The notes beneath the pieces are model-generated. The model saw only the letters and a list, made by a program, of their open reading frames with translations, did no database searches and was not told where the DNA came from. A DNA stretch of 64,000 nucleotides, taken from contig JANTQA010000047.1 in NCBI GenBank assembly GCA_027625915.1, forward strand, positions 11,842,001-11,906,000, in the 5' to 3' direction. Source of the stretch: Anaeramoeba flamelloides (taxonomy: Eukaryota > Metamonada > Anaeramoebidae). Made by a program: the position numbers and the translations under genes. Positions 58,191 to 64,000 of the stretch are shown here, one piece after another (positions within the stretch are counted from its first letter, which is position 1; the number at the start of each line of letters is the position of its first letter).

Positions 58191-58898
58191 AAATTGTATT
58201 ATAGTGCTCTCATATTTATGTGTTTCTAATATCTTTTGTTTGTTTCAAAGCTTTTAGTGAATTGAAAAATGAATCACCTTATTGTTGATTTATTGATTTT
58301 GTCCGATTTCTTAAATCATTTGATTGAAAGGAAAACTTCCAACCTCAACATCCAATGACAATTTTTTTCTTGAACTTGTTTTTTTCAAAGTTCAGATTTC
58401 AAATTGAAAATACAATTAAAGTGACAAGAATGAATTAATTTAGAAATAATATTGTCTGAGGATCTGGATTGGTATTACATTATCAAGTGTATATTTTTGT
58501 GGACATTTCTAAGAGAATAAGGATGATTTTCAAACTACCATCCCATATATAAATGTTCACTATAAAATTAAGTTCTATTTATTTTAGATTTTTATGTCGG
58601 TCTGTAATGGCTGTATAAAAAATATCTAATAAACACAAATATCAAAACCAAAAAACATTATTTTGAGCGATAAATTTTATTTAAACGAAAATAAAAGCAA
58701 AACGGATCTGTGTCACTTTTTTTCTTGGTTATTAAAAAAGGAAGAAGAGTATTGCCAAAAATTAAAATATTTCCTTGTGTCAACATTTGAGAGTTGATTG
58801 GGTTGAATAAAATCAAAGAAATTTCACATCTTGTGTTTTTTTTTAAAAAAGGAATCTTTTATTGTTAAAAAAAAGAGATCTTATTTTATTCTTACAAG

Positions 58899-59089
58899 TT
58901 ATTTAAATTGTTCTAAAAATTGAACAGCGACAACTCTTGCTCTTTGATTTACATGTAATTTCATTTTGTTTATTTCAGAATCGATACTTTTCATAAATTC
59001 AATTACAAAATCAATTAATTTATGTTTGTACATTTCCTCTGTGTGTGTGTTGGTAATTAATAAACTGATGTCATATCCCTTTTGAAAGA

Positions 59090-59134
<45 letters not shown>

Positions 59135-59590
59135 AAAAAGAAAAAAGAAATAAAGTAAAAATTCACTCAAAAGTTTTGATGTCTTTTTAAGAATAAAAGA
59201 AAAAAAGAAAAAAATAACAAACCTCAACAGCTTTTCTTCTTAGAATAAAAAACTTTTCAGCTCTAATGGTCATAAATCTCATAAATTTCTTTGTAAGAAT
59301 TGTTTCGAGATCGTCAGAGTTTTTTAATGAGATACTAATTCTTGTAGAGTTGATTGACGATTCAATACAGACTCTTTCATTTTCGGTACGTGAAATTACA
59401 ACTTTGTTTCCTAGGAGTTCTTTACTTGTTTGTGCTTCAACTTCTGGCTTGTTATGACGTTCAACAACTTGAGAGGCAAAATTTTGAAGACAGATCGCTG
59501 ATTCAAGTGTTTTTCTTATACAATCTAAGTAAGGTTTAAGTGTTTGTGCCTTTTTTGTTTTTGTTTATTTTTTTGGAAATTTTGTATTGG

Positions 59591-59627
<37 letters not shown>

Positions 59628-59720
59628 TAAATTTTCAGAAGGGAGAAAAAAAAAAGATAGAAAAGAAGAATTTGGAAAAGTTTCTGTTTTGTTTAAAAAA
59701 AAGTGAAATTGAATTACCAT
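58899..59720 (-). CDS. ARPC4: Arp2/3 complex subunit 4 (ARPC4, p20)
   Basis: Core structural subunit of the Arp2/3 complex that nucleates branched actin. The longest single frames here are shadows; the gene appears only after splicing. Coding exon 1 is just the ATG (59,720-59,718), followed at once by a GTAATT donor. Exon 2, 59,549-59,223 (AAG acceptor, 109 codons), gives [55 protein letters not shown] and [20 protein letters not shown]. Exon 3, 59,078-58,899 (AAG acceptor), gives [29 protein letters not shown] and ends QFLEQFK-TAA. Both introns are phase 0. The total of 169 residues matches the 168 of animal ARPC4 almost residue for residue. Introns carry a 35-base A run (59,591-59,625) and a 34-base T run (59,095-59,128). 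Confidence 0.97.
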
Positions 59721-61707
59721 TGTAAAATATTATTTGTGAGAGACAAAATGAAAAAAATGATAAAATAAATGATAAAAAACCCTCTAGTTAATCATTTTTT
59801 TGTACTTTCTCCACAACCCACCCAAGAACCCCCTTATAACAACCAAATTCTGTTTTTGAGTAAAACTTGATTCACAGAAGATACTTGAGGTTATGATTTC
59901 TCTTCAAAAAGAATACAACTCAATTTTTTGAGTAATCTATTCTTATTAATCCAGATTAAAATCATATCTTACAAAGAATAACTTTAAATTAACTTCCAAA
60001 ATTACTTCTCTGAGGTGTAGAAATAATTCACGTAAGCTTACAAATAATAAATGATTATTTTCAAACAGATCAAATTATTCTGGCTTGATAATTTCGAAGC
60101 CAAAGAAATGGGAAAAATAACCTACTCAAAGGGTCTATTTTAGGAATCAAATCCATCAAATTGGGATGAATTACTTTTTCATACATACATAAAAAAATAC
60201 CACTAATATCAACTATTTAACCCCCAATAAGTCTGTTGGTTCATCAGAACTTTTATAAAAAGTTGAAAAAAACAAGAATTCTAATTATTTTTGTATATTA
60301 ATAAATCAAAATAACTTCTTAAAATGTTTAATAAGCCAAATTTCAAAATTAGGGGTAAATTTTTTTTTTATTATTTTTTTTTTTTTTCATTTACCTTTCA
60401 AAAAATAAAATGATTTCACTCTATTTTTATTTATTAATCTATTTTGGTTATTATCTCTAAAAACTTTAGTAAAATACATTATTATTCAAATTAAAAAACA
60501 ATTAAACAAGTATTTTTTTATGATGAAAAATCTGCCCCTATTTTTGAAATTTAGCTTATATGATTTATTATTTTTTGATTTTTTTTAATTTTAGCTTTGA
60601 ATAAAGTATGTTATTGGTTTAAATGTTCAAAGAAATTATAAAAATTGGTTATTCTTCACAATATTCTTTGTCAAGAACTGTTTTAAAAGTAGATGGTATA
60701 ATATTTAACAAATTTTAATTTTAATAAACATTATTTTAATTAATATTAAATTTCAAAGTATAATTGATAATTTAAAAAATTAATATAAAACACATCTATT
60801 TTTATGACAATACATATCACACTTATCGAACAAACAATAGGGACTTTAATTCCCTTTTAAGGTACTAGTAGACACAAAAAAATCTTCTAGCAAATTTACA
60901 TGCAAATTCAAAAAAATATTTTACTCATCTAGAAATTCCAAAAAAAAATAAAAAATCTGTTCTCAATAATACCTGTTTTCATTTTAAAGATATTTTCAGA
61001 AATGATTATTCATTATTAAAGATTTAACAAAATTTTCCCATTTTTGAAAAAACATCAAAAAAAAAAATATATTCAAAATTACTGTTGTAAAAATAATATG
61101 TCAAATTAAAATTTTTTATCAAGTTAATAAATAAAAAGTGTGCCTTTTTTTTTAACAGAAGATATATATATATTAAAAATTCAAAGAAACTGATAAATAA
61201 CAAGTAAATATGTATTTAATTTCAAAAAGTACTACAATTTTAAAAGAAATTCTTAAAAATCAGAATCAAATTGAATAATTTATCTTCATAACTTTAGAAG
61301 TTTGTTCAAAAAAATAAAAAAAATTAATAAAAATATATAAAATTACAATAACTTTTCAACCAATTTCATTCCCATTTTAAAATTTAGTGAAAGAATCAAG
61401 GTGTTTTCCCTCAAAATTGATTTTTCCTTTGGTATACGAATGATGAGTGGATAAGATGTTCAATTAGAACATGAAAAAAAAAAAAAAAAAAAAAAGTATA
61501 GATTTTATTTTGAAAAATATTAAATTTAAATGTTAAAAATATATAACATGATTAAATCTTCTCTATATATGTTAGAAGGTTTATTGAATCTATTTTTATA
61601 AATTAAATAACAATAATATATATATATAAAAGTTAAAAAAGAAAAAAAAAAAAAAAAAAGAAAAGTTAGGAAGCGTGAATAAAATTGGAATAAAAATAAA
61701 TAAAATT
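59721..61707. other. Intergenic, nothing certain
   Basis: Mostly A/T-rich. About 61,370-61,520 has words (CTCAAAATTGATTTT, GGTATACGAATGATGAGTGG, GAACATGAAAAAAAA) that may be a heavily diverged family B right end. No RNA or coding frame seen. Confidence 0.4.
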
Positions 61708-62823
61708 TTAATAAATACCTTTAAAGCATTCAAATGAAATGAGCAATTCCCCTTTCATAAACCTCTTTGGCAACAATTTCTGAATGAATAATAAATGAAA
61801 GTTTAAATTGAAAACCTTTGATTTAAAAATAATATATGCAAATAATTTTACTAAATTATAATCTATTTTTTTTTTAAAGTTAAGATTTTTATCTAAATTT
61901 GTCTCGGAATTTGTTTCCATGTTTGAATTTGTATTCTTATTACCATTTAATAAAATTGAATTTTCTCTTAGTTCGTTTATTTGAAAAATCTGCTGATAAA
62001 TTTTATCTATTAAAATGATCATATTGTAAGGACAAATTTGAAATGGCAGCGTATTAAACAAATTTAGAACATTTTTTAATAATTTATTTATTTTTTTTAC
62101 ATTTTTTAATGATCTTTTCATTTTTGACCAAAATTGGATTTTTTTTTTTGAAATTTTAATTTTAATGATCGAATTAAATAATTTTTGATCAATTGATAAA
62201 GTTTTAGATTTTATTAAAGATATGCAATATTGAATTATTTTTTCAAAGAATAAACGAGAAAAAAAAAGATAAAATTGGTTATGATATTTGTCCATGATTT
62301 CGAATTTTTCTAAAATTTTATAATAATAATTCCCCAAAAAAGATCTAATATCCTTTGCTTTAAGAACACAATCATCCATCTTTAAATATTCTGAAAATGC
62401 ATTTATTCTTTTGCCTTCAATTGTACATTCATTTAAAAATAGCAAATTAAATTGCTTTTGGAATTGATATAAATAAATACTAAAATCATTTTTATGAGTT
62501 GAACACAGTGTCTGGTTTTTATTTTGTATAATGCTTTGTTCCAAAATTTTAAATAATAATTTTTGCCTTTGGAGATAGTCTAACGAAACGGTTATAATTT
62601 CAATTTCGTCTAAATATCGTTTTTCAATTATAGCTATTTTTTCCTTTATAATAAAAATTTCATCAATCATTTTTAAAATTGTTTTTGAATTGCTAATTAA
62701 AGAAGATGGAGAAACACAAAATTTTTGAAAAATGATTATTTTTTTTTGATTTGGAAATTTTTTTAGTAGTGTTTCAATTAATAATAATCTAAAATTAACA
62801 AGTCCAATTATTTCTTCCACCAA
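61708..62823 (-). CDS. Divergent VPS9-domain-like protein, 5' end open
   Basis: An open run of 371 codons on the minus strand, mostly helical, Ile/Leu/Lys-rich. The C-terminal ~130 residues fit the VPS9 (Rab5-family GEF) pattern: INKLLKNVLNLFNTLPFQIC, then a helix (MIILIDKIYQQIF), an Asn-rich insertion, then DYNLVKLFAYIIFKSKVFNL, a FIQKLLP helix and GELLISFECFKG, comparable to DDFLPVLTYV...GEGGYYLT. The catalytic DD is DY here, so exchange activity is doubtful. The frame stays open upstream of 62,823 (TTG, not a start), and an AATAG acceptor near 62,880 suggests an earlier exon. A GTATTT donor lies just before the TAA, so a further exon is possible. Reality of the gene is likely; the family call is tentative. 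Confidence 0.5.
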   Translation of the reverse strand: MVEEIIGLVNFRLLLIETLLKKFPNQKKIIIFQKFCVSPSSLISNSKTILKMIDEIFIIKEKIAIIEKRYLDEIEIITVSLDYLQRQKLLFKILEQSIIQNKNQTLCSTHKNDFSIYLYQFQKQFNLLFLNECTIEGKRINAFSEYLKMDDCVLKAKDIRSFLGNYYYKILEKFEIMDKYHNQFYLFFSRLFFEKIIQYCISLIKSKTLSIDQKLFNSIIKIKISKKKIQFWSKMKRSLKNVKKINKLLKNVLNLFNTLPFQICPYNMIILIDKIYQQIFQINELRENSILLNGNKNTNSNMETNSETNLDKNLNFKKKIDYNLVKLFAYIIFKSKVFNLNFHLLFIQKLLPKRFMKGELLISFECFKGIY

Positions 62824-63080
62824 TTTGAAAAGTTTGATATAGAAAATATAAATATAATCATATAAACTTCTACATCTATTATAAAAATAAAAATAAATAT
62901 AAGTTTAATGAGAAAAAATATAACAATTAAATAAAATGAAAATAAAAATAAAAAGTCAATATCAATTCAATGGAAAAATGGCTTGGTATCATGTATTTCA
63001 AAAAAAAAAAAATAAAAAAAAAAAGAAGGATTTTTTTATATTTCATTGAAAATTTCCTTTGATAGCAACCACGTACTTTG

Positions 63081-63609
63081 TTTCTGTCAAAGGAACCCAA
63101 CATTTTTTTCAAATATCAATTATTTTTTAATAATTGACCTTTCACAAACAAATAAGAAATAAGTAGAATAATACACACCAAAGAACATTTTTATATCCAT
63201 CTGAAATAAAACTAATAAATCAATATATTTTCTTAAAAATTGAAACACTCAGATTCTTAGTATCACTATTGAGAAAAACATCAACAATGTTCATTTTGAT
63301 CTCCAATTCAAGATCAAATAAAATTCCAATAGAAATTAATAGGATTTCTCTAAAATCATTTTCACGATTTTAATAACATTAGAATAACACGTTTTTACCA
63401 AGTGTCTATCGGTCTTGCAATAAAAATAATTTTTTACAAATGAATTAGTTATCAGAAAAAAAATTGAAAAAAGGCAAAATGAGAAAAAATTATAAAAATT
63501 GATCACAATTTTCAAATTTTCAAAATAAATTGTTTTTCTTCAAAAATCCATTCAAACCCTTTAAGAATATATTTTATTCGCTTGCCACAGCGGGAAACCT
63601 TTGACTGGA
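63081..63609 (+). mobile_element. Inverted-repeat element (family F), copy 3
   Basis: Starts TTTCTGTCAAAGGAACCCAA and ends ACCTTTGACTGGAAA. Internal sequence is colinear with 10,608-11,286 (AATTGACCTTT, AATAATACAC, CCATTCAAACCCTTTAA) but lacks the foldback inserted there, so it represents the older, uninterrupted form. Confidence 0.7.
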
Positions 63610-64000
63610 AAATGGTTTATTTTTAAACTAGTAATATGAAATCATAAGAAAAGTTAATACTGATTGAATCAGTGTCTATTGAATATACAAAATAAATCCA
63701 TTTTCAGTTAAAGGGGAACATTTTAACTGAAGGAACAAAACGAATTCTAGATATTTGAATCAATATTCTTCCCAAAATATATTTTCAATTTGTAGGTCAG
63801 ATTCATTTTTCCTAATTTTGCAAATTTTTGTTTTGCTTTTTTAAATTTTTGTTTTTCAATTTATTTATTTTTTTCTTTTTCTTTTTATGGCTTTTTGTTT
63901 TTTGTTTTCTTTTTTTTCAAATATTTCTATTTTAGTCAATTTATTTATTTTTTTCTTTTTTATTTTTATTTTGTGTTTTGCTTTTTTCTTTTCTTTTCTA
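63610..64000. other. Repeat end and T-rich edge of window
   Basis: CAGTTAAAGGGGAACA at 63,705 resembles a family F terminus, with a partial inversion (TTTTAACTG) directly after it, so it may be a solo end. The last 200 bases are T-rich low-complexity sequence with a partly repeated TTTATTTATTTTTTTCTTTT motif. Confidence 0.4.

Noticed and set aside
59266-59725. Plus-strand frames across the ARPC4 locus
   Set aside because: They run antisense to conserved ARPC4 exons or through its intron homopolymers.
1-64000. tRNA genes, rRNA genes and riboswitches
   Set aside because: I looked for GTTCGANTC-type T-arms and GC-rich rRNA blocks on both strands and saw none; a covariance-model scan would be decisive.

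Overview
The window is extremely A/T-rich nuclear DNA from a eukaryote. It has spliceosomal introns (donors GTAAGT, GTAAAT, GTATGT; acceptors TAG, CAG and AAG) and Asn-, Ser- and Lys-rich low-complexity protein segments; every intact gene whose identity I recognise end to end stops with TAA. The eukaryotic core genes are U2AF35, ATG13-like, Pumilio, guanylate kinase, class II eIF4E (4EHP) and ARPC4. One further gene is a large bacterial-type, oxygen-sensitive-looking BcrA/BadF/HgdC ATPase fusion whose N-terminus looks like an organelle presequence. Together these suggest an anaerobic protist with mitochondrion-related organelles, perhaps a metamonad such as Anaeramoeba or an archamoeba. That placement is inference; no rRNA or tRNA gene was seen.

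Layout. 1-3.5 kb: dispersed repeats and one small terminal-inverted-repeat element. 3.57-4.32 kb (+): U2AF35. 5.3-6.7 kb: two near-identical CACTA-ended elements in tandem. 8.9-14.8 kb: repeat-rich, with a palindromic array, two large inverted-repeat families and a LINE fossil. 15.8-18.1 kb (+): ATG13-like protein. 20.2-22.0 kb (-): Pumilio with eight repeats. 23.2-28.1 kb: mobile elements. 28.3-29.2 kb (-): a three-exon gene of unknown function. 33.1-33.9 kb: an element nested inside the arm of another. 34.4-35.2 kb (-): guanylate kinase. 37.8-38.2 kb (-): possible PX-domain exons. 40.3-45.5 kb (-): a 1,513-residue activase/dehydratase-like fusion in an island of raised GC. 53.5-54.9 kb (-): 4EHP-type eIF4E with an unusual RG-repeat tail. 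58.9-59.7 kb (-): ARPC4, whose first coding exon is only the start codon. 61.7-62.8 kb (-): a probable divergent VPS9-type protein.

The genes do not form an operon or an obvious pathway. Two post-transcriptional regulators (Pumilio and 4EHP) that cooperate in animals both occur here, but 31 kb apart. Gene density is low: roughly ten genes in 64 kb, with the rest filled by non-autonomous inverted-repeat elements of at least seven families, several nested or tandem, and by homopolymer and dinucleotide tracts. No CRISPR, origin, tRNA or rRNA was found. Repeat borders marked 'about' were read by eye, and all splice sites are predictions from frame continuity and family alignment remembered rather than computed.
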